DNA of 64,000 nucleotides from Myxococcales bacterium (GCA_003142855.1 PLNW01000150.1:46040-110039); one strand, 5' to 3'; counted from the stretch's first letter, positions 16,113 through 25,770 are shown. Translations and numbers: made by a program. Notes: generated from the letters alone by a model not told the origin.

Positions 16113-16319
16113 GTCCCGCTGCTGAGAACACGGAGGGGAGAGGGAGGGCACAGAGGCAGAGGGCCAGAACGGCCGCCAACGTCCTATGATTCTTCTGGCT
16201 CGTGGTCTCGCGCCCTGTTGGCGAAGGCGTCAACTTCTTCCCCGGAAACGTCGGGGCTCGGTCGCGTTTCCTCCGGCTCTGTGAACTCCCCTCTCCCCTC
16301 TGTGTTCTCAGCGGGGGCG
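16113..16319. repeat. Long inverted repeat between two genes (207 bp)
   Basis: Arms of about 45 bases, 16113-16160 and 16272-16319, are reverse complements with few mismatches; the best block is GCTGAGAACAC followed by GGAGGGGAGAGGG and, inside, CACAGAG. The loop of about 110 bases has no gene. It may be a non-autonomous mobile element or two inverted copies of a CACAGAG-type genomic repeat. It fills most of the 16090-16407 gap upstream of the kinase. Confidence 0.75.
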
Positions 16320-16407
16320 GCTACCTGGCCCGAACTCCCTCACCAAGCTGTCGTCCCAAAGTTGCTATGTACTGTGGTAGCGTGCCAACTGAGAAGCGGC
16401 AACTCAC

Positions 16408-17853
16408 ATGGCAAGCCCCAAAGATCTCAAAGGCACCCGACTCGGTCGCTACACTCTGATCGAACACCTGGCCACGGGTGGAATGGCAGAGATCTTCCTG
16501 GCCCGTCACGAGGCTGAGGGCGCGTTCCGCAAGGAACTCGTGCTCAAGATCCTACAGCCGCGTTGGGCGGAACATCAGGCGGTGGTGGACATGTTTCTGG
16601 GCGAGGCGCGCATCGCCGCGAAGCTCGATCATCCCAACATCGTCGACGTCTATGACGTCGCCAGCGAAGACGGAACGCACTTCATCGCCATGGAGTATAT
16701 CCGTGGCAAGACGTTGACCGAGCTGGCTCGTCGGGCCATCGAGGTTTCGCAGCTCCTCTACCTGGACATTGGGGCACACATCGTGGCCGAGGTGGCATCA
16801 GCGCTGGCCTACATGGATGAGGCGCCGGACGAGAATGGCCAGCCGATGCACGTCGTACATCGTGACGTTTCGCCCACCAACGTCATCATCGGCACCTCGG
16901 GCCAGGTCAAGCTCATCGATTTTGGGATTGCGCGACAAGGGACGGCCATTGAGGACGAGGCGGGCATGCGTCCGGGCAAAGCATCCTATATGTCTCCCGA
17001 ACAGGCACAGGGGGTCCCGCTCGACGGGCGCTCTGACATCTTCAGCCTGGGCACCATCCTGTACGAGATCACCGTTGGTCGTCGGCTGTGGCGCGGTTCA
17101 AAGGCGAACTCCATCCGCCGGATCGTCGAAGAGAAGCCGGCGCCGCCCACCTACGTGCGCCACGACTACCCCAGCGATCTTGAAATGATAGTGATGCGTG
17201 CGCTGGAAAAGAAGCCGGAGGACCGCTACCAGTCGGCCCGCGAATTTGCGGAGGCCTTGCAGTACTTCTTGCAGGATTCGGGTGCCAGGATGCGCAGTCA
17301 CCACCAGCTGGCGCGCTACCTGCGCGAAATCTATTCACCTGAGGCCGAGGCGCATATCACTGAGGACGGCCTGCTGCAGGCGCGCATTTTTGCCGAAGGA
17401 GACGAGGACGGCCGCTGGGCTGGCGCTGAGGCTCTCGACTTTGACCAGGCTCCCTCGGACGGCCCAGGCGCGGCACTGGCCAGGGCTTTGCGTGCCGCGG
17501 GGCCAGCGCTGTGGGTCGACGGTCGCGCGCCGGCAGACTCCGCTGGCGAACGGCCGAGCGCCAAGGAGTCACCACGCCAGGACAGCGCCGCGCCTGCGGC
17601 CACGGAAGATGGGTTGATCGCGTCCGTTGCGTCGACCACGGATTTGGGTTCCGCCGATGCGGCAGCCTCGACGTCCGAGGCAGTCCCTGCGTCGCACCAG
17701 ACGCCGGTCGTGGCGCGCCTCAGCCGCGCCCAGAAGGCCCTTGCCAAAGAGGACAACGTACCCAGGTCGGTGCCCATTGGTGCCGTGTTGTTCGTCGCTG
17801 TGCTGCTGGCTGCTGCTGTGGCTGGCCTGGTGTGGCTGCTGCGCGGTGGTTAG
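16408..17853 (+). CDS. Hanks-type Ser/Thr protein kinase, membrane anchored
   Basis: The 481-residue protein has a kinase domain at about residues 14-290: Gly-loop LATGGMAEIF, catalytic lysine K47 in VLKIL, HRDVSPTN with D153, DFG at 171-173, and the APE-like SYMSPEQAQG. HRDVSPxN instead of HRDLKPxN is the usual myxobacterial form and is compatible with activity. An Ala/Pro/Ser-rich linker follows, then one C-terminal membrane helix (VPIGAVLFVAVLLAAAVAGLVWLL), so the kinase faces the cytoplasm. The ATG at 16408 follows GAGAAGCGG. It is followed by the GltJ-like gene 69 bases downstream, and may phosphorylate partners encoded nearby; that is inference. Confidence 0.93.
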   Translation: MASPKDLKGTRLGRYTLIEHLATGGMAEIFLARHEAEGAFRKELVLKILQPRWAEHQAVVDMFLGEARIAAKLDHPNIVDVYDVASEDGTHFIAMEYIRGKTLTELARRAIEVSQLLYLDIGAHIVAEVASALAYMDEAPDENGQPMHVVHRDVSPTNVIIGTSGQVKLIDFGIARQGTAIEDEAGMRPGKASYMSPEQAQGVPLDGRSDIFSLGTILYEITVGRRLWRGSKANSIRRIVEEKPAPPTYVRHDYPSDLEMIVMRALEKKPEDRYQSAREFAEALQYFLQDSGARMRSHHQLARYLREIYSPEAEAHITEDGLLQARIFAEGDEDGRWAGAEALDFDQAPSDGPGAALARALRAAGPALWVDGRAPADSAGERPSAKESPRQDSAAPAATEDGLIASVASTTDLGSADAAASTSEAVPASHQTPVVARLSRAQKALAKEDNVPRSVPIGAVLFVAVLLAAAVAGLVWLLRGG

Positions 17854-17922
17854 CTACCAGAGAGGCCTCGTCCCCCAAATGGGCTGTGCTACCCTCATGG
17901 GCCAAGAGGCTGCAACGCTGCC

Positions 17923-19860
17923 ATGAAGTTCGTCTGCGATGGCTGTCAGACCCGCTACTCCATAGCGGATGAGAAGGTCAGACAGCGGATTCTTCGCATC
18001 CGCTGCAAGACCTGCGGCCACGTCATCACGGTTCAGTCCGGCGAAGTGATCCCCGGTCCCCAGGACGCGTCCGCGCGGCTGGCGTCTGGCGCTGGGGCCA
18101 GTGCCGGGGCCGGCTCTGCATCGGCTGCACGCCCCTCATCGGGACTTTCACGTCCTCCCTCTGGTCGGCGCGAGTGGTTCGTGGCCGTCGACGGTCGAGA
18201 GCAGGGCCCGCTCGGCCGCACCGATGCGGCGAAGGTCATCGTGTCGCTCAAGCCAGAACAGTCGGTCCGTGTCTGGAAGGAAGGCATGGATGGCTGGAAA
18301 CGGCCCAAGGATGTTGCGATTATCGCCCAGGAAATCAGTGATCTGAGGCGATCGCCCGTCGGACCACCGGCGAATGGGCTGACCCCAGCGCCGCGCGCCG
18401 GTTCCTCGCCCGCGCTTCGCCCCGCGCATGGGCCGGCCGATTCAGGGTCCGGGAATCTGGCTCCTGGCTCAAGGCCGAAGTCCTTGCCGACTGGAGCTTC
18501 TGGCTCCGGACCGAAGTTGCCACAGGCTGGTTCGGGTCTCAAATTAGCACCGTCGGCTCCCGGCTCAGGCCCCAAGGCGGTGCCGCCGCCGATTCCCGGA
18601 TCCGGTCCCAAGGCGGCTCCGCGGCCGATTCCTGGCTCAGGCCCCAAAGCGGTGCCGCCGCCGATTCCTGGATCCGAGTCCAAAGCCCGACCGTCAGGCC
18701 CTGTCGCTGGCGCCAAGCTTGCGGCGGCCGGAGGCTCTTCGTCGTCGGTGCCCTTGCACAAGGGGCCAGCTTTGCCGGGCGTGACGCCGATGAGTGCGGG
18801 GCACGCAACGCCCGCGGTGGAGACAGAATTCGACAAGGCCCCGACGACAAGACCCGAGAAACGCCCGTCTGCGGTTCGTGCAGTGGCGGCCCCGGCCACG
18901 CAGGTTCCGGAGGTCCCGCAGCCGACAGCGCCCCATGAGAGCGTCAGCGACGACGAATTCGACCAGGCGCAGAAGACCCCGCCCTCGAGCCGGCCTCTGC
19001 CGCCCATCGTGGCCTCGGCACGCGACGGCCATGACGAGAAAAGTCTGCCAGTCCGCCCTTCGGGTTCCTTGTTCGCCAATGTGGCTCTTCTGCCGCCCGA
19101 ACCATGGAGGGCGCCCCACGCCGAATCGGGCTTGTCAAAGCTGGCGGCTTTGACTCGCCGGTATCGACATCTCAAGTACGTCGTCGCGGCCAGCGTCGTG
19201 GTGGTGCTGGTCATCTTAGTCATTCTATTTTCGTGGAGAGTCGACAGCGGAAAGGCTGTCCCCTCTGCCTCACAGCCAGCCACACCTGCCCCCGAAGTCC
19301 CATCCTTGGGTCACGTTGAGCCGCTACCGCAGAAGCAAACCCCAGTCGCACCGGGAGCCGAACCCAAAGGCCGAACCGGCGCGCGGGTCGCATCCAAGCG
19401 GCCGGGCGTCGTCCATTCGGCTGGCCCGGCGGTCAAGGCGGCTGCGGTGGGAGAGGATCCCTTCGAGGGACCGTCTCGGTCATCTCATCTTGCCGAGCGG
19501 CCCGCGCCTGTGGTGACGCCAGACCAAGCCCGCCGCTCGCGTTCGGGACCGTCGGGTGGCGCGGTTCGGGAAGTTACCCAGTCGCAACTCCATGAGTTCG
19601 TGAAGGGCAGGGAAAACCAGGCTGGCATCAGGATGTGCTACGAGCGTGCCCTCAAGCGCGATAGTCGATTGCGCACGGGCCGACTGGACATCACAGTCTC
19701 ACTCGGTGCAACGGGCGTTGTGCAGAATGTGCAGGTCCATGGGACGTCGGACTTTTTGATCATGGAAGATTGCGTCAAAAACACCATCCGGCACTGGCAC
19801 TTCCCGCCCAATGTGGAGGAGTACGCAACCAGCTTCCCGTTCATTATGCAGGGGGGGTAG
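17923..19860 (+). CDS. GltJ/AgmX-like gliding-motility protein
   Basis: The 645-residue protein has, in order: an N-terminal MJ0042-type zinc ribbon with C5, C8, C28 and C31 (CDGCQTRYSIADEKV), a GYF_2-type domain at about residues 83-135 (REWFVAVDGREQGPLG), a long Pro/Gly/Ala linker with about seven GSGPK repeats, one membrane helix at about 416-438 (VVAASVVVVLVILVILF), and a C-terminal AgmX/PglI-TonB-like domain at about 565-645 (GIRMCYERALKRDSRLRTGRLDITVSLGATGVV). This is the order of GltJ, the inner-membrane subunit of the Myxococcus focal-adhesion motor whose zinc and GYF domains are cytoplasmic and whose TonB-like end is periplasmic. Many myxobacterial paralogues share it, so a motility role is not proven. 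Confidence 0.85.
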   Translation: MKFVCDGCQTRYSIADEKVRQRILRIRCKTCGHVITVQSGEVIPGPQDASARLASGAGASAGAGSASAARPSSGLSRPPSGRREWFVAVDGREQGPLGRTDAAKVIVSLKPEQSVRVWKEGMDGWKRPKDVAIIAQEISDLRRSPVGPPANGLTPAPRAGSSPALRPAHGPADSGSGNLAPGSRPKSLPTGASGSGPKLPQAGSGLKLAPSAPGSGPKAVPPPIPGSGPKAAPRPIPGSGPKAVPPPIPGSESKARPSGPVAGAKLAAAGGSSSSVPLHKGPALPGVTPMSAGHATPAVETEFDKAPTTRPEKRPSAVRAVAAPATQVPEVPQPTAPHESVSDDEFDQAQKTPPSSRPLPPIVASARDGHDEKSLPVRPSGSLFANVALLPPEPWRAPHAESGLSKLAALTRRYRHLKYVVAASVVVVLVILVILFSWRVDSGKAVPSASQPATPAPEVPSLGHVEPLPQKQTPVAPGAEPKGRTGARVASKRPGVVHSAGPAVKAAAVGEDPFEGPSRSSHLAERPAPVVTPDQARRSRSGPSGGAVREVTQSQLHEFVKGRENQAGIRMCYERALKRDSRLRTGRLDITVSLGATGVVQNVQVHGTSDFLIMEDCVKNTIRHWHFPPNVEEYATSFPFIMQGG

Positions 19861-19865
19861 CCCCG

Positions 19866-22667
19866 ATGAGCGACGCGGGCGCGCGGCACCCCTACGCGGA
19901 CTTTTTGGTCCAGGTCCAGAAGCCGTCGCGCTATGTGGGCGGTGAATACAACCAAGTCCGCAAAGATCCCAGCACGCTGAGGGCGCGGGTGTGTTTGGCT
20001 TTTCCAGATGCCTACGAGATCGGGATGTCCCATCTGGGCAGCAAGATTCTCTATTCGCTGCTCAACCAGACGCCTGGCATCGCCTGCGAGCGCGTGTTTG
20101 CGCCGTGGCTCGACATGGAGGCAGAGCTGCGCAGCCGTCGCCTGCCGCTGTTCACACTGGAGAGCGCGAGCCGGCTCGATGTCTTCGATGTCGTGGGTTT
20201 TTCCCTGCAGTACGAGCTGAACTTCACCGGGGTGCTCAACATCCTGGATCTTTCCGGTTTGGCCCTGCGCACGGCCGACCGTCCCGAGCACGCGCCTCTG
20301 GTCCTGGGCGGCGGTCCCTTGGCCACTCACCCCGAGCCGCTGGCGCCCTTTGTCGACGCCTTCTTCATCGGCGAGGCTGAGGAGCTTCTGCCGGCGCTCT
20401 GTCTGGAGGCGGCCGAGCTGCAACGGGCGCAGGTGCCGCGGTCCGAAAGGCTGGCCCGGCTGGCCACCCGATTTCCCCTGTACGTGCCCAGCCTGTACCG
20501 TACCTCCCGTGATCCAGCGACTGGCCTGGTGACCGTGGCTGAGCCGCTCGATGCGCGCGTGCCGAGGTCAGTGCGGCGCGCCTGGGTGGCCGACATCAAT
20601 CGCTATCCCTTTCCCGACGACTCGCCCGTGCCACACGCTCAAGCGGTGTTCGATCGCATGGCGGTGGAGATCGCGCGTGGCTGCACGGAAGGCTGCCGTT
20701 TCTGCCAGGCCGGGGTGGTGTATCGACCGGTGCGTGAGCGCGATCCAGTGGCGGTGGTAGACGCTTTGATGGAGGGCATTCGCAAGGGCGGCTACGACGA
20801 AACCTCGCTGGCCTCGCTGTCGCCGGCTGACTACTCGTGTGTGTCGCCGCTGGTGAAGACCGCCATCGGCCGGCTGCGCGAGCACAAGGTGTCGCTCTCG
20901 GTTTCGTCACTGCGCGCCTACGGTCTGACTGACGATCTCTTGGGTGCGATGGCGAGCCTGGGCATGTCGGGGCTGACCTTCTCGCCCGAGGCCGGAACCC
21001 AGCGCATGCGCGATGTGGTGAGCAAGAACGTGTCCGAGGCCGACATCCAGGAATCCGCCCATCGCGTGTTCTCGCGCGGCCATCAGCGCATGAAGCTGTA
21101 CTTCATGATCGGGTTGCCCAGCGAGACCGACGAGGACGTGCTGGGCATTGTCGAGGCCACGGCCCGCGTACAGGAGATCGGCCGTCGCTACCTGCGCGGC
21201 GCCAAGGTGACGGCGGCCGTGTCGGTTTTCGTGCCCAAGCCGCACACGCCGCTGCAGTGGGCCGCCATGGACAGCCACGAGCTGACCGCGCACAAGCAAG
21301 AGCTGCTGGCCGAGCACGGACGGCGCCTGCGCGTGGCTGTGCGTGTGCACGACAACACGCAGTCGCACCTGGAGGCCATCTTTGCCCGCGGGGATCGGGC
21401 CTGCGCGGACTTGTTGGAGAGGGCCTTTCGTCTCGGCTGTCGCTTTGACGGCTGGGACGAGGTCATGGACAAAGACCTGTGGGAGCGTGCCATCGTCGAG
21501 GAGCACGCCGCCTCGGGATTCGATTCGCAGCGCTATCTGGGCGGCTTGGCTTTGCCCAGCCGACTGCCTTGGAGCCATATCGACACCGGCGTGGACGTCG
21601 ACTTCCTGCGCGTTGAATTCCGAAGGGCGCTGATGAACCGTTCGTCGCCCCCCTGTGGCAAGTCAGTGCAGCGCCTGCTGCATCCGTCGACTGTGGCCGA
21701 GGCCATGGCAGCCGCGGACGAGAAGCTGGTCTGCTACGACTGCGGCGTGGCCTGCGATCTGCACGAGATGAAGCGGCAGCGGCTCTTCTTCCTGCGACGC
21801 ATGAACGCCTGGGCCGAGGGCGAGCGTCCCGCACCGGCGGCGCGGCCCTCTGCCGGCGGACATCGGACTGCGCCCCGGCCGCTGACCCGTTTTGCCCAGG
21901 CCGAGGCCCGTCGCTATCGCCTGCGCTACACCAAACTGGGTCCGGCCGCGTACCTGGCTCATCTCGATCTGGTGCGCCACCTGCCACGCGTCTTCCGGCG
22001 CGCTGGATTCGACATCGCCTATTCCCGTGGCTTCCATCCCAAGCCCGGCTTCAGCTTCGGGCCGGCGCTGGGACTGGGCATGCCGTCGCTGGGCGAGATC
22101 TTGGATGTGAAGCTGAGCGACGATGTGACTCCGGCCGAGTTGCTGCGTCGCTTGAACGCGGTGTCGCTGGATGGGATCGAGTTTCTCGCTGCGACGACGC
22201 TGCAGGAATCCCAGCCTGCGTTGGGGCGGATGCTGGCGCGCGCGCAGTATGCTGTGCTCTTGCCCGACGGGGCGAACCCAGCGACCGCTCTTGCTGCCTA
22301 TGCTTCGGGCGCGCCGTTGCTGGCGGCCCGGCGCGAGCGCCAGGACAGTCGCAAGTCGGCGCCTGCCTCGCAGGTGGATGTGCGGCCCTTCATCACCGAC
22401 GTGGCCGCGGCGAGCGAGGACGCCGCCCGGCTCTGGACGGGCATGCTGGGCTGGCGGGGCTCCGAGCCAACCCACGTTCTCACTTTCGGCGTGGTGGTCA
22501 GCGCCTTGGGCAGTGCCCGGCCGGTGGAGGTGGTCGAAGCGTTCTATGACCAAGCGGTCGCGCGACAGGCATCGATCGCGCGTCTGGGATTATGGGCCGC
22601 AGGAGAAGGCGAAGGTTTCGTTGACCCGCTTCACGAGACACAAGTACCGCCGCTTGGAGATTCGTGA
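19866..22667 (+). CDS. Radical SAM protein fused to DUF2344 (TIGR03960-type)
   Basis: The 933-residue protein starts six bases after the previous stop. An N-terminal B12-binding-like Rossmann region (ARVCLAFPDAYEIGMSHLGSKILYSLLNQ) precedes a radical SAM domain with the 4Fe-4S cysteines C273, C277 and C280 (GCTEGCRFCQAG). From about residue 682 a DUF2344-type domain follows (RYRLRYTKLGPAAYLAHLDLVRHLPRVFRRAGFDIAYSRGFHPKP). This is the known fusion form of a two-protein set often found near ribonuclease G/E or ribosomal genes; the reaction is unknown, and tRNA or rRNA modification has been suggested. The gene overlaps none of the neighbours and ends convergent to the PKD lipoprotein. Confidence 0.93.
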   Translation: MSDAGARHPYADFLVQVQKPSRYVGGEYNQVRKDPSTLRARVCLAFPDAYEIGMSHLGSKILYSLLNQTPGIACERVFAPWLDMEAELRSRRLPLFTLESASRLDVFDVVGFSLQYELNFTGVLNILDLSGLALRTADRPEHAPLVLGGGPLATHPEPLAPFVDAFFIGEAEELLPALCLEAAELQRAQVPRSERLARLATRFPLYVPSLYRTSRDPATGLVTVAEPLDARVPRSVRRAWVADINRYPFPDDSPVPHAQAVFDRMAVEIARGCTEGCRFCQAGVVYRPVRERDPVAVVDALMEGIRKGGYDETSLASLSPADYSCVSPLVKTAIGRLREHKVSLSVSSLRAYGLTDDLLGAMASLGMSGLTFSPEAGTQRMRDVVSKNVSEADIQESAHRVFSRGHQRMKLYFMIGLPSETDEDVLGIVEATARVQEIGRRYLRGAKVTAAVSVFVPKPHTPLQWAAMDSHELTAHKQELLAEHGRRLRVAVRVHDNTQSHLEAIFARGDRACADLLERAFRLGCRFDGWDEVMDKDLWERAIVEEHAASGFDSQRYLGGLALPSRLPWSHIDTGVDVDFLRVEFRRALMNRSSPPCGKSVQRLLHPSTVAEAMAAADEKLVCYDCGVACDLHEMKRQRLFFLRRMNAWAEGERPAPAARPSAGGHRTAPRPLTRFAQAEARRYRLRYTKLGPAAYLAHLDLVRHLPRVFRRAGFDIAYSRGFHPKPGFSFGPALGLGMPSLGEILDVKLSDDVTPAELLRRLNAVSLDGIEFLAATTLQESQPALGRMLARAQYAVLLPDGANPATALAAYASGAPLLAARRERQDSRKSAPASQVDVRPFITDVAAASEDAARLWTGMLGWRGSEPTHVLTFGVVVSALGSARPVEVVEAFYDQAVARQASIARLGLWAAGEGEGFVDPLHETQVPPLGDS

Positions 22668-22746
22668 CTGGCTAGGGTTGCCCGTTCCCCTCGCCGCCGC
22701 CGTCAATCCGGCCGCTCACCCAGCTACGAACATACGAAAGGCGGCG

Positions 22747-23880
22747 TTAGTTCGAGCGGGCGACGCAGTGGCCGCCCCCGGGGTCCTCGCGGCAGACACC
22801 CGCACCCCCGCACTCGGCGTCGCTGCCGCACGGCTTGGGCGCGCAGTACGCGCCCCCTTGCCCTGCCAGGGGCGGTGTCTTGAGCTGGTAGCCCAGCAGC
22901 GACTGGGCAGGCGCGGCGCAGGTGAGAAGCGGATCGTCTTCGCAGGGGAAACTGGAGGAGCACGGGACCAGACAAAGCTCGCGGCCGTCGCCAAATATCG
23001 CGCAGTCGGATCCGGCAGGACACAGGGCACTGCTGCAGTCTCGCGAACAGAGTCCCAGGGCACCCAGATCAGCGCACAGACCGGTCACGCAGAGGTCGTT
23101 GCGGAGCACGCCGGTAGCACTCAGACAAGAGCCGCCCAGATCGGCCGGTACGTCGGCAAAACAGCCGTGGACCCACGATGTGCCGTTGGGCCACGCGGGC
23201 AGGGCTCGGCAGCGCAGCCCAGCGGTGCAGTCTGAATCAGACTCGCAGGCAGGAAGGCAGAGTTGGGTTTCCCACGGTTCAGCGCGGCCGGCATTCGCGG
23301 ATGCGGTCGCCAGGTTCGTGCACACACTCCCGACGGGGCAGTCATCCTTTTGGCACGACGAGGTGCACATGCCGCTCAGGGGCCCGGTGGTGCAGGGGCT
23401 GGCCGTCGAGCAGAGGCAGGTGAGATTCGTGGCGCACTGCTGATCGGTCTGGCAGGGCGCACCCATTCCGTCGGGCAACACGATGATGAAGCCGGTGTGC
23501 TTTTTGCTGGCTACCGCGCCCGTCGAGCTGACAACCACCAGGGTGACGGTGAACGACCCCGGGGTGTCGAACGTGTGCAACGGGGTGGCGGAGATGTCGT
23601 CGGCTGTGTTGTCTCCAAAATTCCAGCGGTACTGACTGATGGTCGTGGTGGCGACGGGCGCGAATTGCACAGTGAAGGGAGCCGTGCCGGTGCAGGACAC
23701 CTTGGTGGCATCGAGCTGCGGGCACTCGGCCACGGTGAAGTCTATGGCCAGTGGCAGCGGGCCGACATCGGCAAGCGGAGCCGTGTCTGGGGGCGCGCTG
23801 TCCGCTCCCGCGTCCGCGACGGCCGAGGAACGGCCCCCACAGGAGGCAAGCAGCAGGAGAAGCAGGACACGCGGACGCAT
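22747..23880 (-). CDS. Lipoprotein with PKD domain and Cys-rich repeats
   Basis: The 377-residue protein has a short lipoprotein signal (LLLLLLASC), a PKD-type beta-sandwich at about residues 50-135 with the signature ISQYRWNFGDNTADDISATPLHTFDTPGSFTVTLVV, then about six Cys-rich modules (CQTDQQCATNLTC, CESDSDCTAGLRC, CGSDAECGGAGVC) like those in the 6948 gene. Probably a cell-surface binding protein; the ligand is unknown. It stands next to, and upstream is, the tRNA-His gene on the same strand. Confidence 0.85.
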   Translation of the reverse strand: MRPRVLLLLLLASCGGRSSAVADAGADSAPPDTAPLADVGPLPLAIDFTVAECPQLDATKVSCTGTAPFTVQFAPVATTTISQYRWNFGDNTADDISATPLHTFDTPGSFTVTLVVVSSTGAVASKKHTGFIIVLPDGMGAPCQTDQQCATNLTCLCSTASPCTTGPLSGMCTSSCQKDDCPVGSVCTNLATASANAGRAEPWETQLCLPACESDSDCTAGLRCRALPAWPNGTSWVHGCFADVPADLGGSCLSATGVLRNDLCVTGLCADLGALGLCSRDCSSALCPAGSDCAIFGDGRELCLVPCSSSFPCEDDPLLTCAAPAQSLLGYQLKTPPLAGQGGAYCAPKPCGSDAECGGAGVCREDPGGGHCVARSN

Positions 23881-23910
23881 ACGTCTCTCAGGTCATGAAA
23901 ACAATGTGGG

Positions 23911-23983
23911 GGTGGACGAGGGGTATCGAACCCCCAGCCGTCGGAGCCACAGTCCGATGCTCTACCATTGAGCTACGTCCACC
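23911..23983 (-). tRNA. tRNA-His (GTG)
   Basis: On the minus strand the sequence folds into a full cloverleaf: acceptor GTGGACG with CGTCCAC, preceded by the extra G at -1 that pairs with C73 as in tRNA-His, D-arm AGCTCAATGGTAGAGC, anticodon stem TCGGA/TCCGA with loop CTGTGGC (anticodon GTG), and T-arm GGGGGTTCGATACCCC. The 3' CCA is not cleanly encoded. Confidence 0.96.
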
Positions 23984-24130
23984 GGAACCCCGTGTGCGGG
24001 GAATCGAACATATGCCGCGCGATCGGCCCGGTCGTCAAGCAGGGAGGCGCGCCAGGACGATCTTTTGCAGTTGACGAGGTGAGCCTCTACCTCCGAACAT
24101 AGGGTCTTCTTCAACCCGGTGAGGCAACCT

Positions 24131-24550
24131 ATGCATAGATACGCGACCTGTTTCGTGTTGTTGGCCACCCTGTCCGTTCCGGCGCTTGCTCGGGCCGGGG
24201 AGGCGGATGATCTGCAGCGCATCATCGAAGACAGCCGGCAGACGGCGAATGACCTTGAGCGGCTGGATGAGCGGAAGGCGGCAGCAATGGAACTGACCTT
24301 CCTGCGCACGTGGCTGGATCGAGCGTGGAATCTGCGTTCGCAGGAGAAATACGACGACGTCCGTGTGGTCACGGATCGTTGCCGGGCTCAAGCCGACATG
24401 ATTCGCGAAAAGATCACCGCTTCCAAGCTGGGGGCGCAGGCCGACCAGAAGGAAGCCGAGGTGGCGCGCGCGCGGGCCACGCTCGAAAGAACCAAGAAGC
24501 AGCTGGAGAACGCCAAGGAGCAGAAGATTCGCCTGGAGGCCAGGTCGTGA
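24131..24550 (+). CDS. Exported coiled-coil protein
   Basis: The 139-residue protein has a signal peptide (CFVLLATLSVPALARA), then an all-helical, charged mature part ending in a coiled coil (about residues 95-137, with ADQKEAEVARARATLERTKKQLENAKEQKIRLEA). It is likely periplasmic. The OmpA-type lipoprotein starts 27 bases after its stop, and the two together look like a pair that links the outer membrane to peptidoglycan. The ATG at 24131 follows GGTGAGG. It resembles DUF4398-type partner proteins, but no name can be given. Confidence 0.8.
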   Translation: MHRYATCFVLLATLSVPALARAGEADDLQRIIEDSRQTANDLERLDERKAAAMELTFLRTWLDRAWNLRSQEKYDDVRVVTDRCRAQADMIREKITASKLGAQADQKEAEVARARATLERTKKQLENAKEQKIRLEARS

Positions 24551-24576
24551 GCCATTCGCACACAGGGAGTTTCGTC

Positions 24577-25770
24577 ATGATTTCAAAAGGACTGTCGATC
24601 TTGCCGCTGGCGCTGGGCCTGTTCTTGGGCCTGCCGTCCTGTGCGGATTTGCCCAAACCGAGTGAACTAGAAGCCCTGGAGGTTCTGAGAAAGAGCCCCT
24701 CGGCCGGGTTGGCTGCCAAACGAGCCCCGGCGTTGGTCAAGGGTGCCGACGAGCGGCTCAAGAAGTCACAGGAGGAGTGGCACAGCAGCGATCTGGAGAA
24801 GTCGGTCGATGACGCTCTCATGGGGCAGGCCAAATTGAAGCATGCCATCGCGTTGGTCGACCAGGATGCGGCCAAGGCTCGCATCGCCAAGGCCGAGGAT
24901 GATCTCGACGCGGTCAGCGAACAGCAGGAGAAAGTCAATAAGGATCTGACCGACATGAACGAGAAGGTCGCCCTGCTCAAGAGGCTGAATGAGAAGTCGG
25001 CGGCGCTGGCCGCCGAGACCGCCCAGGCGGAGCAGGAGCGCAAAGAGCTGGCAGCCCAGATGGAATCCGACCGGAAGCTGGCGGCGGACAAGGCCGACAC
25101 GGCTGACAAGCTGAGCGCAGCCGAGCTGGCCCTGAAGACGGCTGACACCGTGCAGGCGTCCACCTATGCCAAGGCCGAATACGCGGCCGCTACCGACACC
25201 TTCCACCGCGCGCAGGCGGAACTGCAGCAGGGGAACTTCCGGGGCGCGCAGATGAGCGCGGACATCGCCAAGAAGAAGGCCGAGGAGGCCGTGGCGATCG
25301 CGCAGCCGATCTACGCGGACAAGTCCAAAGCCGACGAGAACCGGGCGCGAGCTGACGGGCTGACCAGGGAAGCCAGCGCCATCGCAGGCGTGGAGGTTCG
25401 TCGTGACGCGCGCGGCGCCCTGCAACGAATCGTGCTCATGATCCCGGCGGAGCAGCTCTTTACCAAGAAGCAGAGTGTGATTACCCCGGGCCGGGATGCC
25501 TTGCTCGAGCCGGTCGCGACCCTGATGAAGAAGAAGGAGTACCAGAACTACCCGGTGCAGATCATTGGCTTTGCCGATCCGCGCGGAAGCTCCAGCTCTC
25601 TTCTGCCACTGACCCTGGCTCGGGCCCAGTCGGTGCAGACCGCGCTGATGTCCCGTGGCGTGGATAGCAAGCGGGTCATGGCCACCGGTCAGGGCGGCTC
25701 TGAGCCGATCGCCAGCGGCAAGGACCGGAACAAAAACAACCGCATCGAGATCATCTTCCTTTACCAGTAG
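24577..25770 (+). CDS. OmpA-domain lipoprotein with helical N-terminus
   Basis: The 397-residue protein has a lipoprotein signal (FLGLPSC), a long helical, coiled-coil-prone region rich in Ala/Lys/Glu (about residues 40-270, DUF4398-like), and a C-terminal OmpA peptidoglycan-binding domain: VITPGRDALLEPVATLM, IIGFADPRGSSSSLLPLTLARAQSVQTAL, and RNKNNRIEIIF with the Asp/Arg pair that contacts diaminopimelate. The ATG at 24577 follows CAGGGAG. Probably anchors the outer membrane to the cell wall. Confidence 0.9.
   Translation: MISKGLSILPLALGLFLGLPSCADLPKPSELEALEVLRKSPSAGLAAKRAPALVKGADERLKKSQEEWHSSDLEKSVDDALMGQAKLKHAIALVDQDAAKARIAKAEDDLDAVSEQQEKVNKDLTDMNEKVALLKRLNEKSAALAAETAQAEQERKELAAQMESDRKLAADKADTADKLSAAELALKTADTVQASTYAKAEYAAATDTFHRAQAELQQGNFRGAQMSADIAKKKAEEAVAIAQPIYADKSKADENRARADGLTREASAIAGVEVRRDARGALQRIVLMIPAEQLFTKKQSVITPGRDALLEPVATLMKKKEYQNYPVQIIGFADPRGSSSSLLPLTLARAQSVQTALMSRGVDSKRVMATGQGGSEPIASGKDRNKNNRIEIIFLYQ

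Noticed and set aside
18033-19283. Minus-strand open frame opposite the GltJ-like gene
   Set aside because: It arises from the low-complexity Pro/Gly/Ala linker; the plus-strand protein has clear domains.
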